The notes beneath the pieces were generated by a model. It worked only from the letters and a program-made list of their open reading frames with translations. It was not told where the DNA came from and did no database searches. Below are positions 41,332 to 53,865 of a DNA stretch of 64,000 nt, piece after piece; the first letter of the stretch is position 1, and every line of letters begins with the position of its first letter. The position numbers were made by a program, and so were the translations under genes. The stretch covers positions 4,380,001-4,444,000 of the forward strand of contig NC_092581.1 in NCBI RefSeq assembly GCF_037975245.1, in the 5' to 3' direction. The DNA comes from Apostichopus japonicus. Lineage: Eukaryota > Echinodermata > Holothuroidea > Aspidochirotida > Stichopodidae.

Positions 41332-41841
41332 ATGGCGGGCAAACAGCTCACTCTGTTCTACCTACTGTTGACTAACGTAGCAGAGGGCGTCCTACCACGA
41401 ATACAATACCAAATGAGCGGTGATCTTATCATTGGCGGGCTAATTCCATTGCATAATTATGACGACATATCTGAACGGTGCGCCAGTAAGAGAGACATCG
41501 GATCTCTGCGGTTAGTCGAGGCGTTAGTCTACTCGATAACCACGGTCAACCAAGACACCGAACGGCTAAACGGAATAACATTAGGCTACGAAATTTATGA
41601 TACTTGTTCGTCAGGCTCGGAGACGCTGAAAAATTCGTTAGCCTTCGTTCCCTCTCTAAGAGACAAAGACAACGTTTTGGGCGTGGTCGGACCACAGCGT
41701 AGTTCGTCTAGTATACAGGCTACCAAACTACTCGGGTTGTACAATATCTCCATCATAAGTTACCTGTCCACGTCTGATGAGCTAAGCAACAGTGTGAGAT
41801 ACCCGTACTTTTACCGAATGGTGCCGCCGGATATATTTCAG
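41332..41841 (+). CDS. Gene B exon 1: signal peptide and first part of the ligand domain
   Basis: Encodes residues 1-170. Hydrophobic leader, then GDLIIGGLIPLH, SLRLVEALVYS (Leu61 where gene A has Arg60), GPQRSSSS and STSDELS. It aligns with exon 1 of gene A almost without gaps and ends at VPPDIFQ with donor GTAGGT. Confidence 0.92.
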
Positions 41842-44800
41842 GTAGGTATAGCGTGTAATAACCTATATTTAACAGCTGGATATGACATCATGAACAAGAT
41901 TTATTGATTTGGCTTTCAGTTATTCCTTTTTATGATAGTATCATATATTATGAAATAAAAATAAACATCAAACTAAAAAAAAAATCCAGGGAAATGTTTT
42001 CACCCAAACGTTTGTTGGCGAACCTGGATGGTTAGACAATTCTTTGCTCACTTATTTATTTGTATTTCGTTTGTTTAATGAGGCTATCTTGGTGATGACG
42101 CCAGCAAGCCCCTCAATATAGGACAAAATGGTTAAAAAAAATAATCCATTTATTTGATATATTCAAATAAACTCAACCAACGGTATATGCTTTAAATTCA
42201 TACAAACAACACAGCTCCCCTGGAAGTCGTTCAACCTCATTTGCGCTTGACAAGTGTGTACTCAATTGTAAACATGTTACTGTGGCACCGTGTATAACAT
42301 CATTTCCCCCTTTTTGAGTTTTGTGTTACATCTGATGACTAGACTAAGAATTCCAGCCACTTTCATTGATGAGCCGCAGATGGAAGGGTCATTCCTGATA
42401 TTGAAATAAAATCGGGATATATAGGAAATTCAACCGTGGACTTAAAGCACTGTGTTTTACAGTTCTACAACACATCACAATTAATGTTTATGCTTTATAA
42501 TAATACTTAAATATCATAATTTGTGTTTCGATTTCTTTTTCTTTCCAGATTAATGTGATAGTCGATCTGTTAACCAGCTACAATTGGACCTACGTCGGTT
42601 TCATCTATTCGGATGACTCATATGGGAATAATGCCAAGTTGGAATTTTTTCAACAAGTCGAAGAATCGAAAATATGCACTGCTTATGATCATAGTATCCC
42701 TTTAACCAATTCAGATCACTCGTTTGAAACGATCATTGCCGATTTAAAGAAATTACGAAGTACGACACTTATATCTGCAGTGGTGCTCTTCATCCAAAAA
42801 GAGATGGCGGCAGAGTTGTTTCGACTCGCACATCAGGAAGGTCTCATCCATGAGTTTACCTGGATCGGGAGTGATGGTTGGGGAAACTACGGGAAGGCAC
42901 CGCTTCAAGGAGTAGAGGAAACCGCACTTGGTAAGTATACAAGTATACAAATATGAAATTATTAAAGAAACGAATATATAGCATGCAAAATTGAAAGTGA
43001 CTTGAAGGACCACCATGACGTCACAAAGGCCATACATCTGTTTTATGTTGATTATTACTTTTTATTATATTGATTACTGTTGTTGTTTACGTTGATTGTT
43101 TACGTTGATTATTATTATTATTATAGTATTATTGTTGTTGCTGCTGTGTTTTTAACGAGAGAATTTTTTCTTTCCGAAGAGTGACCAAACCAACATAGAA
43201 ATGTCATACAGTTGTTTTCTAAAATGATCAGATAACCTCCAGTGGTTCACTATTTATAGAGAATCAATACCAGCTAATACATTAACATAACCATTTTCCT
43301 CGCCATGCAGGAGCCTTCACGATCGTACCTAAGACTGGTCACCTAGCCAACTTTGACGAATATTTCCGGACCAATTCTCTGAACTCCAATAACCCGTGGT
43401 TGAAAGATTTCCAGGAGGAGGTAGATGATTGCCGTGGTAGCTCATCCAATTGTGCGACTGATGGGGAAAGGCCTCAATTTGAATCTAAGGTAGCCGATGC
43501 CGTAGAAGTTTTTGTCGTTGCGCTAATTGAACAGAAACGACTATTGTGTGACGAGGCGAACCCGCCCGTCAGCTCAAAATCTGACTGTATAGCTAAAATT
43601 ATCGAGCACCGTTCAAGCTTTAGAAACTCCATACTTGAAGTTTCGTTTCTAAGTCCAAGTAACGGCCTTGTAGAATTTAATTCCAAAGGCGATGCGGCCG
43701 GGCGGTACGACATTCGACAGTTCCAAACGCAGAAAGAGAATCAGTTTGAATTCATCGTGGTCGGAAATTGGAGTGAAATTGCTGCCGACAGGCATCTCAG
43801 TATCGATAGAGTTAAATGGTATTTGGATGACACCACCGGGGAGGTAACACGGTATACCGAAAGCCACGTGCCGAAGTCGGTTTGTAGTGAACCATGTAAT
43901 TCCAGGGAGGTTACCATAGTGACTGATTGCTGTTGGCGTTGTGAGGAGTGTGACCCAGACTCGATTCTTGCCGATAATAAATGCTTTTCTTGCTTCGATC
44001 CGGCGAACGGTTCCTACATGTGGCCAAACAAGAACAGCACACATTGCAAACCGCTTTCTCATACGAAAGGCATTGATAAACTGGAGAACATCGGGATGAT
44101 TATAATATCATCTCTGGGGCTTCTTGTAGAAGGTTTGGTCTTGGCACTGTTCATTAAGAACCGGAAAAAGAGACTGATCCGTGCCTCAAGTCGCGAATTG
44201 GGGTTTATCATTCTCGGTGGCGTTTTCTTGACATATCTGTCCTCCATTTTGTATTCTGTTCAAGCGTCAGCCATCTGCTGTATCGTGCTGAGGATAATAC
44301 CCTACCTAGGGCAATCGCTGATTTTTGTTTCCATAGCAACGATGATCGTGCGTCTCCATCGCATCTTTCAAGCAGGCAAGAGAACGAGGAAGCGCCCTCA
44401 ATTTATCAGCCCTGTCTCGCAGGTGGTACTGGCCTTGTTGCTCTCTCTTGTACCGGTAAGTCATATAAAAATAAACACATAGATACAGACACCCATAGGA
44501 ACACACACACACATACATGTTTGTTTACACACACACGTCCATAGACACAGACACACATAGGAAAGTACATATTCATAAAGACACATACATATCAAAACCA
44601 CTGAATTAGGTTATGGAAGCATTTAAAGGGGGTATCCAGCAGACCATTACTTATCGGTTTATCCAAATGATCCAACCAATTCCGCGATATACATGCAAGA
44701 TATATGGTGTGGTATGCAGGATTACACGTTCCTGTACTCGCAAAAATGGCTTTGTCATCGTATTTGTACTCAATACATTGTACTCGAATACTCGTAAAAT

Positions 44801-47375
44801 GTCTGGTGTTTAGATTTTTCTGTTCCTCTTTCATCAGTCATGAATCAATTCACTTCTACATGGAATCTTCTTTGTTTTTCCTTCTGGTTACTGCTTCAAA
44901 ACATGTTTTCTAGTCAGTACAGTTTTTACTTTTGCTCCTGCTTACAGCGTGTCCAAAAATTAATGCTCTGCTCATCATTACCTTTACGATGAAGAACATA
45001 ATAAGAGTTTTGAAAGAATTGAATCTCCTGTTACATAATACTTAACACATTACATATTGCACATCATCAAACTATTTGACGAAGCAATCAGCCGTAGAAT
45101 ACGTTTACGAACAGCGCCATCTAATTTATCACTAGCCGCATGACGGAGCCAAGCGATTGTGACAATGTAAGCTTGGAAATTCCGCAAAACGTTCTCTCTA
45201 AAAGCTCTTCAGAAAGTCTGTAACACTTTACCAAATATACACGTTGCTCTCCTGTCTACGTTGTTAAATGTTTTCAAGGTAGAGCAAGGCACTGAATAAA
45301 AGTTGTCCATGACATGATGATCATGAGCTAAATGTGAGTATTTCTTCTTCGTCAAACAAATCAATTGAAATCTTCTTTTGGTTACGTAACTTATAGAAAT
45401 AAAACAGATTTCTAGTGGCAATAACTTTACAGTGAGCAAGCTCCAAAAACAATTCTAGTAACACCTTAGTTACTTTATCATAAACTTATCGATTACGAAA
45501 CAGTGTTTAATGTTAATGTAACATCATGTAGGATACTAAACCTGTATTCACATCTCTCTCAAAAAAAAGAGGTCAATTAATTGGAGTTGCAGATCTCATC
45601 TCCTCCGCACAATTAGGCCAACTTGATCATTGACCTTTGACCTCGATCCTTAACAACCATATGAGTACTATTTTAAGATCATTCTCTACATATCATGTGG
45701 TTTAAAGCAATGTTGACAAGCAGAAAAAAATGAATAATTTTTTTTTAAACATCTTTTTGGTTTTTACCTTTGATCTTTGACCCATGACGTCACGAGTTTA
45801 CATGGTCAGCCGCCTACTCACCAAGTTTGAACTTCATCGGATCTACGGGAAGGAGTTCGCGACACACTTTTTTGCTCACATTTCTCACATTTCTGATGAG
45901 GGGGGATGTACAATATACATTTCATCTCCCTATACACATGTAGGGAGATGAGATAACTAGCCTTAATACCATTTACAGCAAGTAATCCACTAATCATTAC
46001 ATTAACAATAATTATCAAACATCGCAGTGTATTGACCGTAGCTGCATATATTGACTACACTAGTGTCTAATTACCGACGGTAGCAAAGCTATGTGTGTAT
46101 TTTCTGGGATCGATGGTGGTGTCTAACACTTCTGTTACACCGCATTCGAAACTAGGTCAGATTACCGGCATCAGACGACTTTTTGTGAGCGAGTCTTCAC
46201 TCCCTTTAAATAGGTTGAGCACGATGAATATTGTGAGTTTCATGTGTGGATTTTTCATGTGTGGTCATAATATCGGTCAATGAACTCTTCAACCATTAAT
46301 CACCCAGATATTGTTTACGAAAATGCTGCCTTTTTCTAGATCTGAAGTACGCCAAAACTAAAGATAAATATTATAAGGGTGTCTGGTTTTGTTGCTTATT
46401 ACTACTTACAAAAAGTAGAAAATAGCATTGAATAAACGGCCACCAATGATACTTTCATCTCAAATAATCATAAATTACATAACACATTTCTATAAAGAAA
46501 GTAAAAAACACAAAGACTTCTCTCTGTGGTTATATGTGGTCGTAGCCATTATGCTCTAATTACCAACTAATTGGCTACTGATTAAGGTAAATATACTGTT
46601 CATACGCCCTGAAGTTGTCATGTGACTGAAAACAAACAAACGCCAGTGGGAGTAGTGTTATGTAATACTAACAAAGACATTCTGATGAAAACAATCAGTC
46701 CGGTCCCGATACATTGTCTTAATGACGTGGCACTCACTAATGATTCAATTTGCGGTGAAGAATTGTCAAACTAGTTAATTAATTATTTCATTTTCTTGAA
46801 ATAAACAACTTTCCTTTGTTTCTCTCCTTCTGCAGATGGTTTGGTCTATTGTGTGGATTTTCATCGAACCACCAACAGTTTTGACCAATAAGGTCTCCGA
46901 AGACATTCTATTGCTTATCGATAGTTGTGCAGAGTCATTTAGTCACCTGATTGGTCAGCTGACCTGGCAACTTTTATTTGTGGTAATCTGTTGCTACTTT
47001 GCGATACGTACACGTAATCTTCCAGCCAATTATAACCAAAGCCGTTTCATTGCATTCACCGCGTTCTGTTCACTTGTAGTTTTCATTGCCTTCACGCCTG
47101 CGTACTTTCTCTCCACCGTTGCTGGGGCGAAAAATTTGTATTGCGCCCTCGGTGGTATCATACTAGCGACTGTCGTATTGCTGCTATTGTTTATTGTGAG
47201 ACTCTACGCTGTCTATTTTGTAAAAGAAGATAAACAACAGGCTGTGACGACCCCGCCAACCGTCCCGACGGTAACCGAAGACGATATGACGACGACGACG
47301 ACCACCAAGACAACAATGCTGAAACATAACGATCATTATGGGGCCAATTTAACTAGCTCGCATATTGCTAAATGA
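41332..47375 (+). CDS. Metabotropic glutamate receptor-like class C GPCR, gene B (complete, 4 coding exons)
   Basis: Tandem paralogue of gene A, about 18 kb downstream in the same direction. The exons are 41332-41841, 42549-42930, 43311-44455 and 46836-47375, with intron phases 0, 1, 0 as in gene A and 858 codons. Architecture: signal peptide (1-19), Venus-flytrap domain, nine-cysteine domain, seven membrane segments, and a short Thr-rich tail (about 50 residues) with a TTTTTT run. Contacts for the alpha-amino-acid moiety are kept (S124, T147, D168, Y195, D279). The position of mGlu1 R78, which binds the glutamate side-chain carboxylate, is L61. The lock residues are M642 and Q747, as in gene A, and the TM6 tryptophan is Phe. 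The ATG is 3 bases after an acceptor (CTACAACAG), so a 5' UTR intron is likely shared with gene A. The ligand may not be glutamate; that is inference. Confidence 0.93.
42549..42930 (+). CDS. Gene B exon 2: second lobe of the ligand domain
   Basis: Encodes residues 171-297 plus one base. The acceptor is TTCTTTCCAG and the donor GTAAGT. YSDDSYG (Y195) and WIGSDGWGNYG (D279) match gene A exon 2. Confidence 0.91.
43311..44455 (+). CDS. Gene B exon 3: end of ligand domain, cysteine-rich domain, TM1 to start of TM4
   Basis: The acceptor is CCATGCAG, and phase 1 rebuilds Gly in LG-GAFTIVP. The nine-cysteine block runs from SVCSEPC to THC. TM1-TM3 follow, then TMIVRLHRIF with M642 at the usual lock lysine, and QFISPVSQ. 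The donor is GTAAGT after Val-Pro. Confidence 0.91.
46029..46208 (+). repeat. 180-bp dispersed repeat, copy in intron 3 of gene B
   Basis: Nearly the same sequence and the same orientation as 20620-20800, but in a different intron of the paralogous gene. It was therefore not simply inherited with the gene duplication. Confidence 0.8.
46836..47375 (+). CDS. Gene B exon 4: TM4 to TM7 and short tail
   Basis: The acceptor is CTTCTGCAG. It opens MVWSIVWIFIEPP (TM4), has RNLPANYNQSRFIAF before TM6, and TM7 ends FIVRLYAVYFVKE. The tail is much shorter than gene A's and is mostly Thr and Val. Stop TGA at 47373-47375. The preceding 2380-bp intron carries a 180-bp dispersed repeat also found in gene A. 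Confidence 0.91.
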   Translation: MVWSIVWIFIEPPTVLTNKVSEDILLLIDSCAESFSHLIGQLTWQLLFVVICCYFAIRTRNLPANYNQSRFIAFTAFCSLVVFIAFTPAYFLSTVAGAKNLYCALGGIILATVVLLLLFIVRLYAVYFVKEDKQQAVTTPPTVPTVTEDDMTTTTTTKTTMLKHNDHYGANLTSSHIAK

Positions 47376-48038
47376 ATATTGCTAAAAACGACCAAATATG
47401 ACGTCACGTTGTTGCGCGCGTGAATCTGCTAGCTGAGTGAAGGATTGAAGAGAGCAAACACCAACCTCTCGAAGATAAGATGGAGGTGATCGTCACCAAA
47501 GTTATGTTACAGCGCCTTGACGCTAGATAACCTTATACATGACCTCTAACAGAAAGTGAAGCCCTATATATACTGTAAATTTTTGCTCGTATTGAGAACG
47601 TGTTTTTATCCTTCTTAAGCATAACAGAAAAATAATGAAAATAGTGCCTGTAAATATTCTTAATAACATATGATTTTCCGGTATCGGTCTTCATCACTTT
47701 TTCTTTCCTATATCCACACATCTCGTTATAACACTGGTTCCGTGGCATTAAATCCAGATTAACATTTATTCGTGTCTGATTTCATGTTTTATCCTATAGT
47801 GCTCTACGGTTTCTTTATCTGTATACATTAACATAAAGTCTGTTCAAAGTATCTCTTTCGAGATCCGGCTTTAGGAATCACAAATGATTTTCGAGTTGGA
47901 TAGCATCATGTTTGATCTCTAGAGTAAGGCAAAATATGTCACCAAAAACAGAACTAGTATTGTTCGATATAGGTGACAAACGCCTACAGTGGAATTACGA
48001 TCTTCCTTACCGGTTTCGAACCTCTGGACATACAATCA
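47376..48038. other. 3' flank of gene B
   Basis: Probable 3' UTR and spacer. No clear AATAAA is seen in the first 600 bases. Confidence 0.5.
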
Positions 48039-48110
48039 GCGTCCATAGCCTAGTGGTTAGGGTGTCCGCGTACAGAGCGGGAGGCCCGTGGTTCGAATCC
48101 CGGTGGAGGC
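48039..48110 (+). mobile_element. tRNA-derived SINE head or tRNA pseudogene
   Basis: A 72-base tRNA-like unit with consensus A box TAGCCTAGTGG (48046-48056) and perfect B box GGTTCGAATCC (48090-48100). The acceptor stem pairs with one mismatch, but the T stem (CGTGG against CCCGG) has two and the anticodon loop is GTACAGA. A ~50-base tail leads into a (TA)n tract at 48161, as expected for a SINE. Confidence 0.65.
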
Positions 48111-48157
48111 TGAAAGTTTTTTCACTGTTCTTGATTTTCCAACTCATTACGATTTTC

Positions 48158-48160
<3 letters not shown>

Positions 48161-48228
<68 letters not shown>
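48161..48228. repeat. (TA)n microsatellite after the tRNA-like SINE head
   Basis: TA tract of about 68 bases beginning some 50 bases after the tRNA-like unit. Confidence 0.95.
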
Positions 48229-48234
<6 letters not shown>

Positions 48235-48730
48235 CCACAGAGGTATGGCGTCATACGTACACGTTTCACCCTTTTTAATTTTTCGAGAATTATATACATT
48301 AGTGTTTCATGATAGATATCATAACTTTATTTTTATTATTTTTTTTTTGTGGTTAATTCACCTCTTATTGTCTCAGTATTATACTATATGCGATTTTCTT
48401 TTTTGTATAATTTTTTGTATATAACTTTCTTGGTGTAAAATTTGTTACATGAAACTTCAGTCCAATAATTTGTAAACATATTGAAAATTTTGTAGCATAA
48501 TTAAATTTTGGTGCAATAAATTGTTTATAAGCATGTTTATGTACACAAATACCATACGTATGAAACTGAACTACGCAAAACAACTTTGTGTTGTTTATTG
48601 TTCTTAATGCCGCGGCCATGGGGAGTACACATAATAACTTCATGTAGCTTTCATACTCACTGACTATATCTTCGGAATATTTTGATAGTTTGGAATTCAA
48701 ATTCACGCCGAAGTTGCGAGTTCTGTTTTC

Positions 48731-48865
<135 letters not shown>

Positions 48866-50001
48866 GTATCCCTATTTTATATATTACAATCATAAAATCT
48901 CTAAGTCCTTGCTGAAAACTTCTGTTTCTTAACTTTTGTATTTGTACAAATTTTAACTGTGTAAGGTACCTTAAAAACCAGTCCAATATTTTGAGAAATG
49001 TCAAATTTTGATCATAAGGATGATTTGATAACAACGACTTTATGAAATGTATATATAAACTGAAATAAATAAGAATGAATAAAACTTCAAAGGTCGAAAC
49101 CATGCCATTTCTAAAGAAATTATCTACCAAAAGTTGTCGATCCGCTCAATTTGCAATGTCTTATTATCTTTAAGCACATATGCATTGACCTACATTGAAG
49201 ATATATAATTAAATCCAGGCCTATACCTGGGACAAAACAACAAACGAACAATAGTAACAACAACATTTTGAAATTGGGAAACCAGAAATTAAGAAGAACA
49301 AATGTATACCTGTCAAAGTCCAAAAGCATGCGATTTGTAAAAAGGAGTTATCGAGCAAAATGTATGATTCCGTTCCAATTAAATTGCCACAGTAAGTGTT
49401 CAAACCTATATCGTATAACGTCAGAAAGTATGGGCTCACAATGTAATTATCCAAACGCACAAATGCAATTACCGTTTTTTATTTTTCAAATCTTTCAAAC
49501 CTTTCGAACACGTTTTATTTACCTTTAACTTGAGATATCGTATATCTCTTTTTTTATAAGCTTACACGCTATACATATATACGTGTATAAAATTGGGATT
49601 GCAATCTCCATCTTTAAAAAGAGACAACAAATATATCTGTTTTTGCTAAATATTCTGTTTGTTCATAATTCAATTGTTTTGGTTATTCACTATTGAAACG
49701 CTTTGTTTTAATGCTCATGAATTATCTCGGTGTCAGTAGCGTACTATTGGAGCTAATGTTCATCGGCTCAAAACAAACACTTCCGAAAGGGCAACATGGT
49801 ACACACTCTTTGGATAAATCAAGTGATATTTTGGTACCAGACAATGAACCACTTATCATCACCAGAAACCCATGTTGCTGAAAACCTCAACTTAATTAAT
49901 GTTTGTTGATTGAATGTAAACATACTTTAACAGGCTAAATGCTCCGTTATTCCAAAAAGTGGCAGTCGCGTCGTTGGTGTCATCGTGGTAGTATTGTTAG
50001 A
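48866..50001. other. No gene seen
   Basis: AT-rich spacer with short unrelated open frames. Confidence 0.55.
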
Positions 50002-50363
50002 CAGTGGCGGAGCGTCCATACAGTTAGAGGGGCGGACTGCAGGCGCCCTTTTCAGCTTTTCACTTTTTACTTATTCGCGATCATTGACTTTTCTATTGCG
50101 CTCTCAAATACCTATTGACAATTGTCACATTTTGTTGGTGTAATTTTCTGACAAAATGGCGATGACACCTATTTATTCTTCGTTTATCTGCAAATTAGCA
50201 AGGCCCGGAAAGGGGCATTTCCGGCGATCTAGGGAGTATCTTTACTCAAAAAATATCTGTACGCTCCGCGCCAACCTGTGGTGGCGCTCCGCTTACAGAG
50301 TGTGTCGAAAGCGCCCCTACAGACCATTCTTGCCCCTGACCAATACCCCTAGCTCCGCCACTG
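50002..50363. mobile_element. hAT-like miniature element, family 2 copy a
   Basis: Ends CAGTGGCGGAGC and GCTCCGCCACTG are perfect inverted repeats. Both flanks are TTGTTAGA (49994-50001 and 50364-50371). The interior contains GTACGCTCCGCGCCAAC and GGTGGCGCTCCGCTTA, shared with elements near 35.7 and 56.7 kb. Confidence 0.87.
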
Positions 50364-53300
50364 TTGTTAGAAAACACGTTACTTAGACTATTATAATGAT
50401 CTTGTTCACTTGCCCTTGAAATGTGATACATTTCGAATGTTTGCTTGTAACTGTTATTATTTTCCGTATTTAGAAGTTTCCCGAAAAATATCCTTTTTTA
50501 TTTGTAGGAAATATTAGTTTCCTCTGTAGATAGTATGTTAAAGAACCAAAACCATTTCCAGCTCAATTGTAATAATTCATAATTCATAATTCAATCTGTT
50601 GCCAGATACCAGAAGAAAAAAATTCCCAGAAATTGTTTATTAAGCGTTTTAGTTAACTAGTTAACTAGTTTTATAAAAAAGATATGTTTTTGTCACGTAT
50701 AGGAGATAAAGTATACTATACGTGAACGATAGTATAATTACTGCTCGTTTCTGACGAATTCGATATTTCTTTTATAATAAAAAATAAATCACGGAATTGC
50801 AATAATTATTTAATGATACTATCTGCGTGCTACAGTCACCAGTGCCGAGTCGTATCGTGTGTAGGGCACCGATTCTCTTTCTTCATAATAACAAAATGTG
50901 CAGTTTTATATCATTGTTTGAACTAGCGCTGATTTTGGTCAAATTTGCTCTTCCAGTATTGTTAATACATTATAATGTTTTAATTTCCAACGACCTCGCA
51001 GATTACAACGTTAGCTCGGTACATTTTGGAGATTTGCATTGGTAACATCTGTTTGCAGAAAACTTACATTATAGCTTGTGAAATACTTGGGTATTTTGTT
51101 TCCTGCTTAAACAGACCCAACCTTATGCAAATGCAAAGTGGGACATCGCATTGTCTAACCGGATTACCGACTAAAACATAGGTTGTATGCGTACATGGCA
51201 ACTGTTTATAATGGCGCAAAAAGGGGGGGATAGGGGGATTCTAATAGTTGCATACGTGAAGAGAAATTATCCATTCTCGGATTATCGTAGCACGTACAAA
51301 TTGCATTCACTTTGGACTACATGATCACGTGCATGACGTTATACATACAGCATAGATCATATACTAGAGCAACAGAGACTACCCCTACCCCTAACCCTCT
51401 CCCCCACCCCTCTCTCATACCCCTGGCCCTACCCCTCTCCTTCGAATTCACTTAACCTAGTCCAGTCGTCCTCAATTCGAAATACACACCTGCTAAACAC
51501 CTAATGCAACTAGCTTTGTCATGGTTTTCCTATATAGAATATTGTTTGTATCACCTATTATACTTTTATCTTATCAGAATACATTTTTCTTTCATTATTG
51601 GCAAATCCCCACCCCCCTTCCTTTCGTCAACGTTACACATCTGTATTCTATGAGCCAGTATAACTTGAGCATTGGGTATACGGTCTTCCCCTACCCCACA
51701 CCACTCCTGTATGTCCCTGAAAGACCCCCAACTATGTATAGGTCCTACCTTGTCGGGCTATGTGCATTCTTTTTAATTGGACAATTTAGTTTTTTGGTGG
51801 GACAATTATGAGGATGAAAAAACGGGACATTCCAGATCAATCCGGATGGCCGTATGGTAACCCTATATGATCAGGGCAATACAACATCCACGGAATTAGG
51901 TTTTCCAGCGATTGAAGGACTCATTATTTTATTTACGTCATTCCCTTTCCGGCTCTGGCAAACTTTAAGCCCGAAAGTTCTTCAACATTATTTAATCATG
52001 TTTACACAATGCCATTGAATTAACGAAGGTCGCATATTGTTTTTTTTTTTCTTCTTTTCTTTTCTTGTTTTTTCTTGCTCATTGCAAAACCAATTTAGCG
52101 GGAATTGAACAGTGATTGACGTATACCTTGCGGGGGGGGGGGGGGGGGAGGAGGGTGGAAACAATCCACTATGAATAAAATAAGAGAAATGCAACGTAAA
52201 ATATGTAGATTCTGGTTTAGTTCAAGAAAATCATTTATTGATTATAATCAATAAAATATCCTTGGCTGTTTCTGTTCCTTTCCAAAATGTACTTTTTCTT
52301 TTTTTCGGCGGCCCTCAATTTGGATGAAGGTGAACATATGTGTTTGAGACTGGCGCTCTTGCATGCAGGGAAATGTTATTATACATTATATAAGTTCCAC
52401 TTTTGCGGGTGTCCATAAATACTTTAATATCGATGTGTTGTAACAGGGAGTATAGCACAAACAACCAAAATAAACGGACATGCATTATAAAGCAAAACGC
52501 AATGTAAGATATTTCACACTTAGTAACCAAAAATAAAAGTTTAAAAACTTAAATGTTTAGCAGCACGACAAAGTGTTTCTTTTCAAAAGAAGCATTTGTA
52601 TTGCTTTCATACACCGCATATGCACCCTGCCTTTACGTATATTTGCATTCACAAATCTGGGCGGTATAGGTGAAGTGTTTGTCACCATAGTGATTATACC
52701 AAATTACCAGTAAAATTGTTTCATTTGGAAAAGAGACATCGATGGGCCAGGTCGTGCCTGGGGACAATAATTAACCGCCCGCCCCGCCCCCCCCCCCCCA
52801 CTGTATTGATTCCCTTATGTACAGGCTATTTATTCTTTTTTTTTAAAAATAAGAACAAGTTATTCTTCATATCTCATACTTTTGCCGGGCCACCTCAATT
52901 TTGATCACGGGACCCCTGATTGACCCCGGGCCTCGAGCCGTTGCATACCCGTCTCGTAAGCCCTGCGTGATTTCTAATCAAAAGATATTCTATAAGCATT
53001 CGTACGTAAAGGACGCCCTCTCCATATTTGTCATGGGGGAAATCAATTGTATTTCTTCATAGTAAAAGTCCATCAAGGTTAAGTTCATGTTATTGTAGCA
53101 TTAACGATAATAAACTTAAGTGGCTGCATAGGATTCCAACATAAAAGGATAAAAATCAAACTGATAAAGAAGGTTTGTTTGTTATACAAGCAAATACTCG
53201 TTTTTTACTCGCAAATAAAATTACAATGTGCTCACATGCGTTGCGGTGGCATGTATCTATCTCAGTATAAGAATCCGAACAGGTTCAACACACAAGGATA

Positions 53301-53620
53301 ACGTTCATCGTAAGACGGGATTATTAAGGATTAAAGAAGCAGCAAATTGGTTAGGACAAGCACGTCTGCAGTAGGCTAGATTTTGCCAATTACACAAAGA
53401 CGAGACGAATATTTTTTTGTCAACGAGAGAGAACGTTGCTAGATCGTATAGTTCCAACCCCAGACATCGCATATATGTATTAATCTCGACTTTATAGGAG
53501 TACCGAAATGGTAACTAAACAATGATTATTATATGATAAAAAGCTTAGCAGTTAGCAGAAAAAGGACAACACTGCAGGAATGTTAAGAGCTCGGATACAT
53601 TAACCTGTAAGGAGTGGCAG
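50364..53620. other. No gene seen
   Basis: Holds a pyrimidine-rich patch (51375-51440) and a 17-base poly-G run near 52133. A possible transposon end at 51790-51866 reads, on the minus strand, TAGGGTTACCATACGGCC. No coding exon is recognised. Confidence 0.55.
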
Positions 53621-53865
53621 GAAGGAGTCGTGAGAACTCGCACAACAAAAGAAGCCGTGAGAACTCGAAAATAAAAGGAGAGTCGTGAGAAATCGGAAAA
53701 CAAAAGGAGTCGTGAGAAATCGGAAAACAAAGAACAAAGAAGTCGTGGTAACTCAGAAACCAAAAGGAGTCGTGAGAAATCGGAAAACAAAAGTAGTCGT
53801 GAGAACTCGGAAAACAAAAAGAGTCGTGAGGACTCGCACAACAACAGAAGTCGTGAGTACAAAGT
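53621..53865. repeat. Minisatellite upstream of the class A GPCR, ~28-bp unit
   Basis: AGTCGTGAGAACTCGGAAAA, then CAAAAGG, recurs about eight times with drift. It lies about 1 kb before the receptor's ATG. It gives a short repeated open frame (RNRKTK) with no start context or homology. Confidence 0.8.

Noticed and set aside
43649-44062. 137-codon minus-strand frame in gene B exon 3
   Set aside because: Shadow of the conserved receptor frame on the other strand.
45040-45440. Possible coding exon on the minus strand in gene B intron 3
   Set aside because: Frames are broken by stops and show no convincing family motif; perhaps old repeat DNA.
48039-48110. Functional tRNA gene
   Set aside because: The T stem has two mismatches, the anticodon loop is odd, and a SINE-like tail leads into (TA)n.
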